Source: Deltaproteobacteria bacterium
Lineage (GTDB): Bacteria; Myxococcota; Myxococcia; Myxococcales; Anaeromyxobacteraceae
Direction: 5' to 3'
Length of the DNA: 64,000 bases
NCBI GenBank assembly: GCA_016214955.1
Contig: JACRMN010000020.1
Location: 1 to 64,000, forward strand
The position numbers and the translations under genes are program-made. The first letter of the stretch is position 1. Every line of letters begins with the position of its first letter. Positions 26,617 through 36,794 of the stretch are shown piece after piece. Under the pieces are notes generated by a model. It saw only the letters and a program-made list of their open reading frames with translations, had not been told where the DNA came from and made no database searches.

Positions 26617-27927
26617 ATGGCCACCCGCCCGCCCATCCTCTGGGACGTCGTCGAGGAGCACCTCGAGGAGGCGGCCTTCCTCTGGTCGCAGTGGGAGCGC
26701 GCGCTCGACTCGCCCACGGCCACGCCCGCCCAGGTGGCGGCCGGCCCCGAGGCCCGGCTCCACGCCCACCTCGACGCCCTGGCCCGGCTCCCCTTCCCGC
26801 TACCGCCGGCCATGCAGCCGGCCGCGGAGGAGGAGGACCCGGGGCGCTTCTTAGCCAACGCCACGGCCGCCGTCGAGGCGCGCGAGGGCGGGGCCGCGGC
26901 GGCGCTGCCGCTCCTGCGCTCCGAGCAGCCGCGGGCGCGGGCGGCGGTGGGGCGCGCCCTGGCCCTGGCGCGCCGGCCGGGCCTGGAGGCGGAGCTTCCC
27001 GGGCTGCTGGGGAGCGAGCTGCCCGGCGCGCGGGCAGCGGTGCTGGGGGCGATGTGCGCCCGGCGGCAGGTGGGGGGCGCCCGGCTGCGCGAGCTCTTCG
27101 CCGGCGCCGACCCGGAGCTGCAGGTGGCGGTGCTGCGGGCCGTGCCCGAGGCGGGGAAGGCCCACCGCGACCTGGTGGAGGGAGCCTACGAGGCGCCGTC
27201 GGCGCCGGCCCGCGACGCGGCCCTGGAGGCGGGGCTGCTCCTCGGGCTGCGCTCCGCCCACGCCGCCGCGCGGCGGCTGGCGGAGCGGAAGGCGCCGCGG
27301 CTCGAGGTCCCGCTGCGGGTGCTGGCGATGGCCGGCGAGCAGGAGGACGTGGAGCTGCTGGCGGGCCTGGCGGCGCTGCCGGAGCACCGCGGCGCGGCGC
27401 TCCGGGCGCTGGGGCTCTCGGGCTGGCCGCGGGCCGTGACCGCCTGCCTCCCGTACCTGGCCGACCCGGAGGAGGCGCGGCGCGCCGGCGAGGCGGTGGC
27501 GCTGGCCACCGGCCTCCGCATCGAGGGGATCTACCGGCAGGACGAGCCGGAGGGGCCGGAGGAGCCGGTGCCCCTGGAGCTGGACGACCTGGAGGCCGAC
27601 CTGGTGCCGCCGCCCGAGGCCGAGCTGCCGCTCCCCGAGCCGGAGCTGGTGGCCCGCTGGTGGAAGAAGGAGGCCGCAGGCTTCGCGCCCGGGACGCGCC
27701 ACCTGGGCGGGAAGCCCTGGAGCCCGGAGTGGCTGGTGGAGTGGCTGCGGACCGCGCCCATGCGCCAGCGCCACCCGGTGGCCCTGGAGCTGGCGGTGCG
27801 CAGCCGCGGCGCCTGGCGGCTCGACACCCGCGCCTGGGTCGGGGCGCAGCGGCGCCACCTGGCGAGCCACCGGCTCGAGGCGCGCTCGGGGTTCGACGCC
27901 CCCCTGGCCCGGCTGCTGGAGGCATGA
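26617..27927 (+). CDS. TIGR02270-family HEAT-repeat-like T6SS-associated protein
   Basis: A 436-residue protein starting MATRPPILWDVVEEHLEEAAFLWSQWE-like, the characteristic opening of TIGR02270 proteins found with T6SS gene clusters. The body is an Ala/Leu/Arg-rich helical repeat (HEAT-like solenoid, ~80-310). It ends in a Trp-containing segment (WLRTAPMRQRHPVALELAVRSRG) conserved in the family. No signal peptide or enzyme motif. The start is two bases after the DUF6484 stop. Likely a scaffold or adaptor for cargo assembly; function unproven. Confidence 0.85.
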   Translation: MATRPPILWDVVEEHLEEAAFLWSQWERALDSPTATPAQVAAGPEARLHAHLDALARLPFPLPPAMQPAAEEEDPGRFLANATAAVEAREGGAAAALPLLRSEQPRARAAVGRALALARRPGLEAELPGLLGSELPGARAAVLGAMCARRQVGGARLRELFAGADPELQVAVLRAVPEAGKAHRDLVEGAYEAPSAPARDAALEAGLLLGLRSAHAAARRLAERKAPRLEVPLRVLAMAGEQEDVELLAGLAALPEHRGAALRALGLSGWPRAVTACLPYLADPEEARRAGEAVALATGLRIEGIYRQDEPEGPEEPVPLELDDLEADLVPPPEAELPLPEPELVARWWKKEAAGFAPGTRHLGGKPWSPEWLVEWLRTAPMRQRHPVALELAVRSRGAWRLDTRAWVGAQRRHLASHRLEARSGFDAPLARLLEA

Positions 27928-27946
27928 TGGGTCACGCGAGGAAGCC

Positions 27947-28972
27947 ATGCTGCAGGTGAAGAACGAGACCCCGTTCGTGCCCGGGCTCTTCGTCTTCCCG
28001 GATCCGCGCACGGCCGTGGACACCGTCTACCTGGCGGTGAAGGCCACCTTCTCCATGACACCCAAGGTGAAGGTGGCGGAGCAGCAGCTCCCCCTGGTGC
28101 CGGGCGACCAGTACTGGGGAGATCCCGGCGCCTCCAGCGTGCGCTTCGCCGGCGAGGCCCACCCCTGCAAGCTGGCGAGCGACGTGGTGCTGCTGGGCCA
28201 CGCCCACGCTCCCGGCGGCAAGCCTTCGCCGCGCTTCGGCCTCTCGCTGGGCGTGGGCAAGCTCCGGAAGATCGCCCAGGTCCACGGCGAGCGGGTGTGG
28301 AAGGCCGGCGCCCTGGGGGCCACCCCCTCGAGCGCCATCCCGGTGGACAAGATCCCGCTGCAGTGGGAGCGCGCCTACGGCGGTCGCCACGACCTCCCCG
28401 AGGGCCGCTTCCTGGCCGAGATGCGCAACCCGGTGGGCCTGGGCTTCCGCGGCAAGCGCAGCCTGGACGAGATGAACGGCACCCGGGTGCCCAACCTGGA
28501 GGATCCGCGCAAGCCCGTCTCCAGCCTCTCCGACCCGGGCGTGCCCCACGGCTTCGGCTGGGTGGCCCCTTCCTGGCTGCCGCGCACCGGCTACGCCGGC
28601 ACCTACGACCAGGCCTGGCAGAAGAGACGGGCGCCCTACTTCCCCGCCGACTTCGACCTGCGCTTCTTCCAGGCCGCGCCGCCGGACCAGGTCTACCCGG
28701 GCTTCCTCGCCGGCGGCGAGCCGGTGGAGCTGCTCAACTGCGCGCCCGAGGGGGTGCAGCGCTTCGCGCTCCCGGTCTGCCGCCTCGACTCCGCCGTCTG
28801 GATCGCCGGCCGGGCCCACAAGGTGGTGCTCCGGCTCGAGAGCCTGGTGCTGGAGCCGGACCAGCACCGCTTCTCGCTGCTCTTCCGCGGCGCGGTGCCG
28901 TGCGACAAGCGCGCCCTGCAGGTGGAGGTGGCGAGGGTGGGGCTGAAGTCGCTCGAGGGGGTGGATCGGTGA
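27947..28972 (+). CDS. DUF2169 family protein, probable T6SS effector adaptor
   Basis: A 341-residue protein with the DUF2169 signature: NETPF near the N-terminus, VYLAVKATFSM, the block VVLLGHAHAP, the ERAYGG motif and the NPVGLGF segment, then WVAPSWLPRTGYAGTYD. DUF2169 proteins are usually encoded with DUF4150/PAAR and pentapeptide genes in VgrG islands and are thought to act as chaperones or adaptors for PAAR-linked effectors. It ends in a four-base GTGA overlap with the ketosynthase-like gene, so the two are translationally coupled. Confidence 0.9.
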   Translation: MLQVKNETPFVPGLFVFPDPRTAVDTVYLAVKATFSMTPKVKVAEQQLPLVPGDQYWGDPGASSVRFAGEAHPCKLASDVVLLGHAHAPGGKPSPRFGLSLGVGKLRKIAQVHGERVWKAGALGATPSSAIPVDKIPLQWERAYGGRHDLPEGRFLAEMRNPVGLGFRGKRSLDEMNGTRVPNLEDPRKPVSSLSDPGVPHGFGWVAPSWLPRTGYAGTYDQAWQKRRAPYFPADFDLRFFQAAPPDQVYPGFLAGGEPVELLNCAPEGVQRFALPVCRLDSAVWIAGRAHKVVLRLESLVLEPDQHRFSLLFRGAVPCDKRALQVEVARVGLKSLEGVDR

Positions 28973-30021
28973 GCGCGCCCGAGATCCTGGCCGTGGGAAT
29001 CGCCACCCCCGTCGGCCTCGACGCCGCCGGCGCCGCCGCCGCCATCCGCGCCGACGTGTGCCGCTTCGCCGCCGGCAAGTTCCGCAACCGCTCCGGGAAG
29101 CCGCAGGTGATCTCGCGGCTCGACGACAAGCTCCTGCCGCCGCTCCACCCCGACCTGGCGCTGGGCGCGCGCGGCCTCCCGGTGCGCGCCCGCCTGCTGC
29201 GGCTCGCCACCCACGCGCTGCAGGAGGCCGCCGCCGGGCTCGACCAGCCGGTGCCGCTCCTGCTGGCCGCGCCCGAGGCCCGCGCCGGCGTCCCCGACCC
29301 GGTGGGCTCCGACCTCATGGCGCCGCTGGCGACGCAGGCGGGCGTGGCGCTCGACCTGCGCAGCTCGCGCCTCTACCGGCAGGGCGGGGCCGCTGGCCTG
29401 CTGGCGCTGCGCGACGCGGTGGCGCTGCTGGCCTCGGGCCGCGCCACCCGGGTGCTGGTGGGCGGTGTCGACAGCCTCACCGACCCCGGGCTGCTGCGCG
29501 CCCTCGACGCCGAGAAGCGGCTCACGGGCGCCAGCCCCGACGGCTTCATCCCCGGCGAGGGAGCCGCCTTCCTGCTGCTGGGCCCGGCCGGCGCCGCCCG
29601 CCGCGACAAGGTCCCGCCGCTGGCCGCGGTGCTGGGTGTGGCCGCGGGCGTGGAGAAGGGCCACCGCTACTCCGAGGAGCCCTACCTGGGCGAGGGGCTG
29701 GCCGGGGTGTTCCAGCTCCTCTTCGCGGCGCAGCCGGCCGAGCCCAGGGTGGGCTGCGTCTACGCCGGCCTCAACGGCGAGAGCCTGGGCGCCAAGGAGT
29801 GGGGCGTGGCGCTGCTGCGCAGCGCCGATCGCTTCGCCGACGACTTCGCCGTCGAGCACCCCGCCGACAGGCTCGGCGACGCCGGGGCCGCGCTCGGCCC
29901 CATCATGCTGGCGCTGGCCGCCCTGGGCATCCAGGCGGGCCAGCACCCGCCGCGCTGCCTGGTCTGGTCCACCTCGGACCGGGAGCCCCGCGCCGCGGCG
30001 CTGCTCGGCGCCGTCGCCTAG
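28969..30021 (+). CDS. Ketosynthase-fold protein without catalytic residues (T6SS island)
   Basis: A 350-residue protein from GTG 28969, which overlaps the DUF2169 stop. The thiolase/beta-ketoacyl synthase fold is recognisable in the segment LRDAVALLASGRATRVLVGGVDSL (split: LRDAVALLASG and RATRVLVGGVDSL, ~147-170), GFIPGEGAAFLLL (192-204) and GDAGAALGPIMLALA (304-318). The active-site cysteine expected in TACA is missing: the aligned stretch reads RQGGAAG (137-143). The GH of the usual NIGHTxGAAG motif is replaced by GD, so condensation chemistry is unlikely. Related ketosynthase-like genes sit beside DUF2169 and DUF4150 genes in T6SS loci. A structural or chaperone role is inferred. Confidence 0.8.
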   Translation: MSAPEILAVGIATPVGLDAAGAAAAIRADVCRFAAGKFRNRSGKPQVISRLDDKLLPPLHPDLALGARGLPVRARLLRLATHALQEAAAGLDQPVPLLLAAPEARAGVPDPVGSDLMAPLATQAGVALDLRSSRLYRQGGAAGLLALRDAVALLASGRATRVLVGGVDSLTDPGLLRALDAEKRLTGASPDGFIPGEGAAFLLLGPAGAARRDKVPPLAAVLGVAAGVEKGHRYSEEPYLGEGLAGVFQLLFAAQPAEPRVGCVYAGLNGESLGAKEWGVALLRSADRFADDFAVEHPADRLGDAGAALGPIMLALAALGIQAGQHPPRCLVWSTSDREPRAAALLGAVA

Positions 30022-30033
30022 GAGGAGATCCGC

Positions 30034-30408
30034 ATGCCCGCCTTCGCCAACATGAGAGGCATCGCCCACGGGGGCAGCAACGGGATGTCGATCGTGCTGC
30101 CCGACGTCTGCAAGACCCCCTCGCCGGGCGGCCCCATCCCCATCCCCTATCCCAACATCGGCAAGTCGTCCGACGTCTCCGGCGGCCCGAGCACGGTCAC
30201 CGTCGAGGGGAAGATGCCCGCGGTGAAGGGGGCCAAGTACTCCCAGTCGACGGGGGACGAGGCCGGCTCGGCGGGCGGGGTGATGAGCAGCTCCACCAAG
30301 GGGGAGTGCGAGTTCATGCTCTATTCCTTCGACGTGAAGTTCGAGGGCAAGAACGTGTGCCGCCTCGCCGACCCGCTCTTCCACAACAAGAAGAACATCA
30401 TGGGGTGA
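30034..30408 (+). CDS. DUF4150 PAAR-like T6SS tip protein
   Basis: A 124-residue DUF4150 (PAAR-like) protein, the cone that sharpens the VgrG spike and attaches cargo. Visible features are MSIVLPDVCKTPSPGG, the proline run PIPIPYPNIG, and the tail CRLADPLFHNKKNIMG, which carries a Cys/His pair able to hold zinc. It sits four genes after DUF6484 and just before a large candidate effector, so it probably carries that effector. A ribosome binding site (GGAGGAG) precedes the ATG. Confidence 0.9.
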   Translation: MPAFANMRGIAHGGSNGMSIVLPDVCKTPSPGGPIPIPYPNIGKSSDVSGGPSTVTVEGKMPAVKGAKYSQSTGDEAGSAGGVMSSSTKGECEFMLYSFDVKFEGKNVCRLADPLFHNKKNIMG

Positions 30409-30432
30409 GCCCGCCGTGACCGGAGGCGACAC

Positions 30433-30825
30433 ATGGAGATAGGCGAGTCGGTGGCGGTGGCGCTCCCTCCCGCGGGCCCCGAGGCGCCGCCCAAGGCGAA
30501 GTTCAAGGGCGTGCTCAAGGGGCCGGCCGGCCCGCTGAAGAGCTGGCCTTTCCTCTTCAAGAAGGACGGCAAGGCGGTGGACCAGGGCGGCCTGGGGGGC
30601 GGCTCCTCCAGCAACAGCTACCGGAACGGTGCCTGGTGGAGCGACGGCGACGGCAAGTTCGAGTTCAAGGAGATGCCGGAGGGCTACTACGCCATCGAGG
30701 TGCTGCTTCCCACCGGCCAGCTCCAGGAGGGCGAGGAGCTGCCGGCGGCCGAGTCCGGGCGCCGGGCGCCGGCGCTGGCGGGCACCGATCGCAACGCCTT
30801 CTCCGAGGCTCCGCATGTCCCGTAG
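30433..30825 (+). CDS. Small beta-rich protein of the T6SS island
   Basis: A 130-residue soluble protein of unknown family. The central part (GPAGPLKSWPFLFKKDGKAV, DGDGKFEFKEMPEGYYAIEV) has the turn pattern of a carboxypeptidase-regulatory/Ig-like beta-sandwich, the same general fold as the C-terminal extension of the second VgrG. No signal peptide or cysteines. It lies between the PAAR-like tip and the candidate effector, six bases before the latter, and could be an adaptor joining the two. Confidence 0.7.
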   Translation: MEIGESVAVALPPAGPEAPPKAKFKGVLKGPAGPLKSWPFLFKKDGKAVDQGGLGGGSSSNSYRNGAWWSDGDGKFEFKEMPEGYYAIEVLLPTGQLQEGEELPAAESGRRAPALAGTDRNAFSEAPHVP

Positions 30826-30831
30826 GCGAGC

Positions 30832-33609
30832 ATGAGCTACCAGTACCCCATCGACGTCGGCGAGCTGGTGAGCCTCGCCAAGAAGCGGGGCGACGCCTTC
30901 GTCAAGGCGGCGGGCCTCGAGGACGGGCTGCGCGACGACGAGAAGCTGAACGCCATCCTCTGGAACGCCACGCTGGGCTGGTTCCCGGTGACGCAGGAGG
31001 GCAAGTGGCACGGCGCCCTCGACATCGGCGTGCCCGATCCGGCCGGCGACGGGGGCATCTTCGGCAAGCCGGTGAAGGCCATCGCCGACGGCCAGGTGGT
31101 CTTCGTCGAGGACCTGCTGAGCAGCACCGAGGGGTTCGACTTCGGCCGGGTCATCGTCCGCCACCAGACCCCCGCCGGCGAGACCTTCTACGCCCAGTAC
31201 CGCCACCTCGACCCGGTGATGGTGTGGCCGTTCCAGCCGGTGAAGGCCGGCGACGAGCTGGGCCAGGTGGGCTGGCACGGGGACTTCCCCCACGTCGAGC
31301 TGTCGGTGGCCTCCCTCTTCCCCATCGGCGGGGCCGAGGACCTGGTGCCCGAGGCCGAGCGATCGGCGCTGCCGCAGAGCAGCGGCGTCTGGAACGTCGC
31401 CCGGGTGCGGGTCGAGGGGCTCGACTTCCGCGACTGGCCCATCCCGGAGCTGGGCGGGGAGGCCGGCTTCCTCTTCAACCCGGTGGAGCTCATCCGGCAC
31501 TGCCGCGGCGAGCCCTACCGGCACCTCATCGGGCCCGGGACCATCCACGAGGTGGAGCCGGTGCCGGAGGGGCCGCAGAAGCCGCTGGCCCCGGGCGAGG
31601 ACCTCACCGTCGAGGTGGGCGCCGTGCTGCGCTCGGCGGCGCTGGCCTCCTGCGAGCCGCTGGTGAAGCTGGCCCACGACCCGGCCTTCACCCCGCTCGC
31701 CAAGGGACACGGGGACAAGCCGGTCGTCGAGGCCATCCAGCGGGCCCTCAAGGCCTGCGCCTACGACATGGGGCGGTTCGGCCCCGATCGCGACGGCGTC
31801 GACGGCGACTACGGCGCCACCACCGAGCGGGTGGTGAAGGAGTTCCAGACCGGGAAGCTGAAGGAGATGATGGAGGCCGCCGGCGACGCCGGCATCCTGG
31901 GCAAGAAGAAGGGCGACCTGAAGAGCGACGGCAAGGTGGACTGGCTCACGCTCATGGGGCTCGACATCAGCGCCGCCCTCCACGAGCCCATGCCGGCCCA
32001 GGACCCGGTGCCTTCCGCGGACCCGCCCCCGGAGCGCAAGCCCGAGCCCACGAAGCCCCCGGCGCCGCTCAGCAACACCTTCGACGCCACCAAGGGCACC
32101 AGGGGGCTCTGCCTCCACTTCGGCGCGCGCATGTACCTGGCGCTCCTCGACTGGCTCTGGGAAGGCAAGTGGGACAAGGACAAGGCCGACAAGGACGCGG
32201 CCTACCTCGGCGACCCGAAGGGCGTCGGCTACTCCACCTGCAACCACAACCACTACGGCCCCGCCAAGACGCCCGAGAAGAAGAAGGAGACCGACCCCGA
32301 GGCGCCCTCCCTCGAGAACAAGATGGCGGCCCTCGACACCGAGTTCCAGAACGAGTGGCCCGACGTCGCGCTGGACGCCTGCAAGGCCAAGGTCCCGACC
32401 AAGGACGTCCAGGGCAAGACCTACAACGTCTACAAGGCCTTCGGCCTCACCTGCATCGGCACCGACTACACCAACTGCTGCATGTCCCAGCTGGCGGCGC
32501 TGGCCTGCGCCCTGAAGGGAGGCAAGCTCACGGTCAAGGGGGGCAGCGAGCTCCTCCTGCCGCGCTCCGGAGAGACCACCTACGAGATCGCCAAGGACAG
32601 CGTGAAGGCCCGCATCGGCGTCTACGAGATGCAGAAGAAGCAGGTCGAGGTGGAGGTGAAGGGCAAGAAGGTGAAGAAGACCACCAAGGTCCCCGTCTAC
32701 GTGGAGGCGGACCGCGGCGTCCTGCTGGTGTTCGCCCAGACCTTCGTGACCGCCAACGGCTTCTACAACAAGGACAAGAAGCCGCTGAGCGGCAAGGACC
32801 CGGGGCTCAACGCCGACGGGGAGCCCGAGTACGAGCCCTATCCTCCCAAGACGATGGAGGCCGGCGGCATGGTGTACGGCGTGGAGGCGCTCGGGATCGG
32901 GGAGCGGCTCTTCCCGTTCAACCCGGGCGGGAACGAGCAGGCCGATCTCAAGAAGCTGCGGCTCAGCGACCTGGCGACGTGGGAGGGGCACGCCTGGATG
33001 GTCGGCGACGTGCGCTACGGGGTCTGGACCGAGGACGGCAGGAAGGGCCAGCAGCCCGACTACATCCTCGACCAGTCCTCGTTCCTCGGCGCGTCGGGCG
33101 ACGCCGGGGTCTACGTGAAGCGGGCCGCGGGCGTACCCATGCACGAGCACGACGGCCGCGCCTCGCAGAAGGCCTCCTTCGCCGAGAAGAAGGACGAGCA
33201 CCCCACCCGGGAGGAGGTGGAGTGGCTGCTCGACGCCGCCAACGAGCAGTCCTTCCTCGACCGGGTGAAGCGATTCCTCGAGCTGGAGCCCGACGCGGCC
33301 GCCGGCCGGGCGGCGGGCAAGGTCCGGATCGACGGCAAGGAGCGGGTCATCCTGAAGATCGAGGCGCTCACCTGGCGCGTCTTCTCCGCCAACGGCGGCT
33401 TCAACACCGCCCACTCCGTCGAGATGGCCGGGACCGGCAAGGGCAAGAAGAAGGGTCCCTTCGAGCCCGACCGGAAGGCGGCCGGGGGCGACGGCAGCAG
33501 CTCCTTCGAGCGCTGCGGGATCACCCGCCCCTGGTGCTCCACCAGCCTGAAGAACCTGATCGCCGCGGCGCGCCTGTACGGCCCGCCCTCGCACACCGCC
33601 GGCAAGTGA
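30832..33609 (+). CDS. Candidate peptidoglycan-targeting T6SS effector (M23-like + PGBD + Cys/His domain)
   Basis: A 925-residue multidomain protein without a signal peptide. Residues ~1-200 resemble an M23/LytM endopeptidase: HGALD (H60, D64), RHLD with H125, and FPHVELS with H154. The HxH third zinc ligand is Glu156 rather than His. Residues ~298-342 form a peptidoglycan-binding repeat (VVEAIQRAL, GDYGATTERVVKEF). A Pro-rich linker (~380-400) leads to a C-terminal domain with NCCMSQLAAL (Cys549/Cys550) and GHAWMVGDV (His720, Asp726), a spacing compatible with a papain/NlpC-like cysteine peptidase or amidase. It directly follows PAAR-like and adaptor genes and precedes a candidate immunity gene. 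Cell-wall attack in the target periplasm is inferred from the domains. Confidence 0.8.
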   Translation: MSYQYPIDVGELVSLAKKRGDAFVKAAGLEDGLRDDEKLNAILWNATLGWFPVTQEGKWHGALDIGVPDPAGDGGIFGKPVKAIADGQVVFVEDLLSSTEGFDFGRVIVRHQTPAGETFYAQYRHLDPVMVWPFQPVKAGDELGQVGWHGDFPHVELSVASLFPIGGAEDLVPEAERSALPQSSGVWNVARVRVEGLDFRDWPIPELGGEAGFLFNPVELIRHCRGEPYRHLIGPGTIHEVEPVPEGPQKPLAPGEDLTVEVGAVLRSAALASCEPLVKLAHDPAFTPLAKGHGDKPVVEAIQRALKACAYDMGRFGPDRDGVDGDYGATTERVVKEFQTGKLKEMMEAAGDAGILGKKKGDLKSDGKVDWLTLMGLDISAALHEPMPAQDPVPSADPPPERKPEPTKPPAPLSNTFDATKGTRGLCLHFGARMYLALLDWLWEGKWDKDKADKDAAYLGDPKGVGYSTCNHNHYGPAKTPEKKKETDPEAPSLENKMAALDTEFQNEWPDVALDACKAKVPTKDVQGKTYNVYKAFGLTCIGTDYTNCCMSQLAALACALKGGKLTVKGGSELLLPRSGETTYEIAKDSVKARIGVYEMQKKQVEVEVKGKKVKKTTKVPVYVEADRGVLLVFAQTFVTANGFYNKDKKPLSGKDPGLNADGEPEYEPYPPKTMEAGGMVYGVEALGIGERLFPFNPGGNEQADLKKLRLSDLATWEGHAWMVGDVRYGVWTEDGRKGQQPDYILDQSSFLGASGDAGVYVKRAAGVPMHEHDGRASQKASFAEKKDEHPTREEVEWLLDAANEQSFLDRVKRFLELEPDAAAGRAAGKVRIDGKERVILKIEALTWRVFSANGGFNTAHSVEMAGTGKGKKKGPFEPDRKAAGGDGSSSFERCGITRPWCSTSLKNLIAAARLYGPPSHTAGK

Positions 33610-33616
33610 GGTCCCC

Positions 33617-34549
33617 ATGACCGCCGCGCTCGCGCTCCTCTGCGCCTCCCTCGCCGCCGCGCCCCAGCTCCCCGGCGGCTGGCTCGGCCTGCAGGTGCTG
33701 GGCTGGACCGCCGACGGGTCGGCCCTGGCCTGGAAGGGCGCGGACAGCGAGCCGCGCAGCGAGGCCGGCGACGAGCTCTGGTACCTGGTGGTCACCGACG
33801 CCAGGGCCCGCCCCCGGCGCGTCTTCAAGCTGGGAGAGGACGCCGGCCCGCTCTCGCCCTGCGCCCCGGCCGCCTGCGCCGGAAAGGCGTGGCGCGCTGC
33901 CGAGCCCGAGGCGGCCGCCGAGGCCTGGCAGGCCCAGAACCCGGTGTCGGCGTCGCGCAAGGCCAAGCCGGCGCTCGCGATCGGGGAGGGCAAGCCGGCG
34001 GGCGAGCTGGAGGGAGTGGCGCTGAGCCTCGCCCTGGTGCGCTCGGGCAAGGGCTGCCCGGTGATCGCGCTGCGCGGGCAGCTGGGCGAGGCGTCGGCCA
34101 CGCTGGCCGAGGATCGGTGCGGCCCCGGCGAGGAGGAGGAGCGGCAGCTCCTCTCGGCGGCGGAGCTGGCCTGGTCGCCGGACGGCAGCCGCGTGGCCGT
34201 GGCCTGGACCGTCCGGCGCTTCACCGTCTCCGGCGGCGGCGCGCCGGGCGCGGTCCGGGCCCACATGGCGGTGGTCTCGCGTCGCTCCTTCGCCACCGTG
34301 GACCTGCTCGACGCCGGCGCCGGCAAGGCGCTCGGCGCCATCGCGGAGAAGCTCGACGGCGCAGGCTTCCCCATCGCGCACCGCGGCAAGGCCGGCAAGC
34401 GCCGGGCGGCGACCGAGGTGTACTTCGCGCCCGGCTTCGAGAAGGAGGCCCGGGAGGCGGCGGCCCTGGCGGGCGCGGCGCCCGAGGCGGTGAAGCCGCT
34501 CGACTGGAAGTCGCCCCACGCCATCACCGTGGCGGCCGGGGGCCGGTAG
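33617..34549 (+). CDS. Candidate immunity protein of the peptidoglycan effector
   Basis: A 310-residue protein starting seven bases after the effector stop. MTAALALLCASLAAAPQLPG looks like a signal peptide, placing the product in the periplasm, where a peptidoglycan hydrolase would have to be neutralised. The body contains propeller-like blades (LGWTADGSALAWKG, ELAWSPDGSRVAVAW), as in the earlier candidate immunity protein. Four mature cysteines could form disulphides. No enzyme motif is seen. Cognate inhibition is inferred from position and export only. Confidence 0.65.
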   Translation: MTAALALLCASLAAAPQLPGGWLGLQVLGWTADGSALAWKGADSEPRSEAGDELWYLVVTDARARPRRVFKLGEDAGPLSPCAPAACAGKAWRAAEPEAAAEAWQAQNPVSASRKAKPALAIGEGKPAGELEGVALSLALVRSGKGCPVIALRGQLGEASATLAEDRCGPGEEEERQLLSAAELAWSPDGSRVAVAWTVRRFTVSGGGAPGAVRAHMAVVSRRSFATVDLLDAGAGKALGAIAEKLDGAGFPIAHRGKAGKRRAATEVYFAPGFEKEAREAAALAGAAPEAVKPLDWKSPHAITVAAGGR

Positions 34550-34640
34550 CACAGCCGCGCGGCCCTTGGCCCGCCGGCGTCCCCTCGGATGGGGCGCGCC
34601 GCGGCGCTCGGGCGCGTCCCCGGTACCGGTGGCTCGATCC

Positions 34641-34661
34641 CGGCACGGGGGCTGCTATATT
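34641..34661 (+). promoter_or_regulatory. Overlapping sigma-54-like and -10 elements at the kinase start
   Basis: CGGCACGGGGGCTGCT (34641-34656) matches the -24/-12 consensus at 10 of 12 defined positions with GG-N10-GC spacing. TATATT (34656-34661) immediately follows and could be a sigma-70 -10, although no -35 box is visible. Either would start transcription at about 34667, only about six bases before ATG 34673, so the message would be almost leaderless. Confidence 0.45.
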
Positions 34662-34672
34662 CGCTCGCTCGA

Positions 34673-36694
<2,022 letters not shown>

Positions 36695-36723
36695 GCAGTG
36701 CCAGGGCCGCCGCCAGAAAACGG

Positions 36724-36755
36724 AACGGCGCCCGCTGGCAGGCAGGGGCGCCGTT
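36724..36755 (-). terminator. Rho-independent terminator between convergent genes
   Basis: Ten-base perfect stem (AACGGCGCCC at 36724-36733 with GGGCGCCGTT at 36746-36755) around a 12-base loop. On the minus strand the hairpin is followed by CCGTTTTC, so it most clearly terminates the PEGA protein gene; it may also stop the kinase transcript. Confidence 0.65.
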
Positions 36756-36794
36756 CGCCGCGCGAGGCCGGGCCGTCGCCCGGCGCGCGGGTCC

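Noticed and set aside
28969-30021. An active fatty-acid or polyketide ketosynthase
   Set aside because: The nucleophilic cysteine and the catalytic histidine motif are missing, and no acyl carrier protein or other synthesis genes are near.
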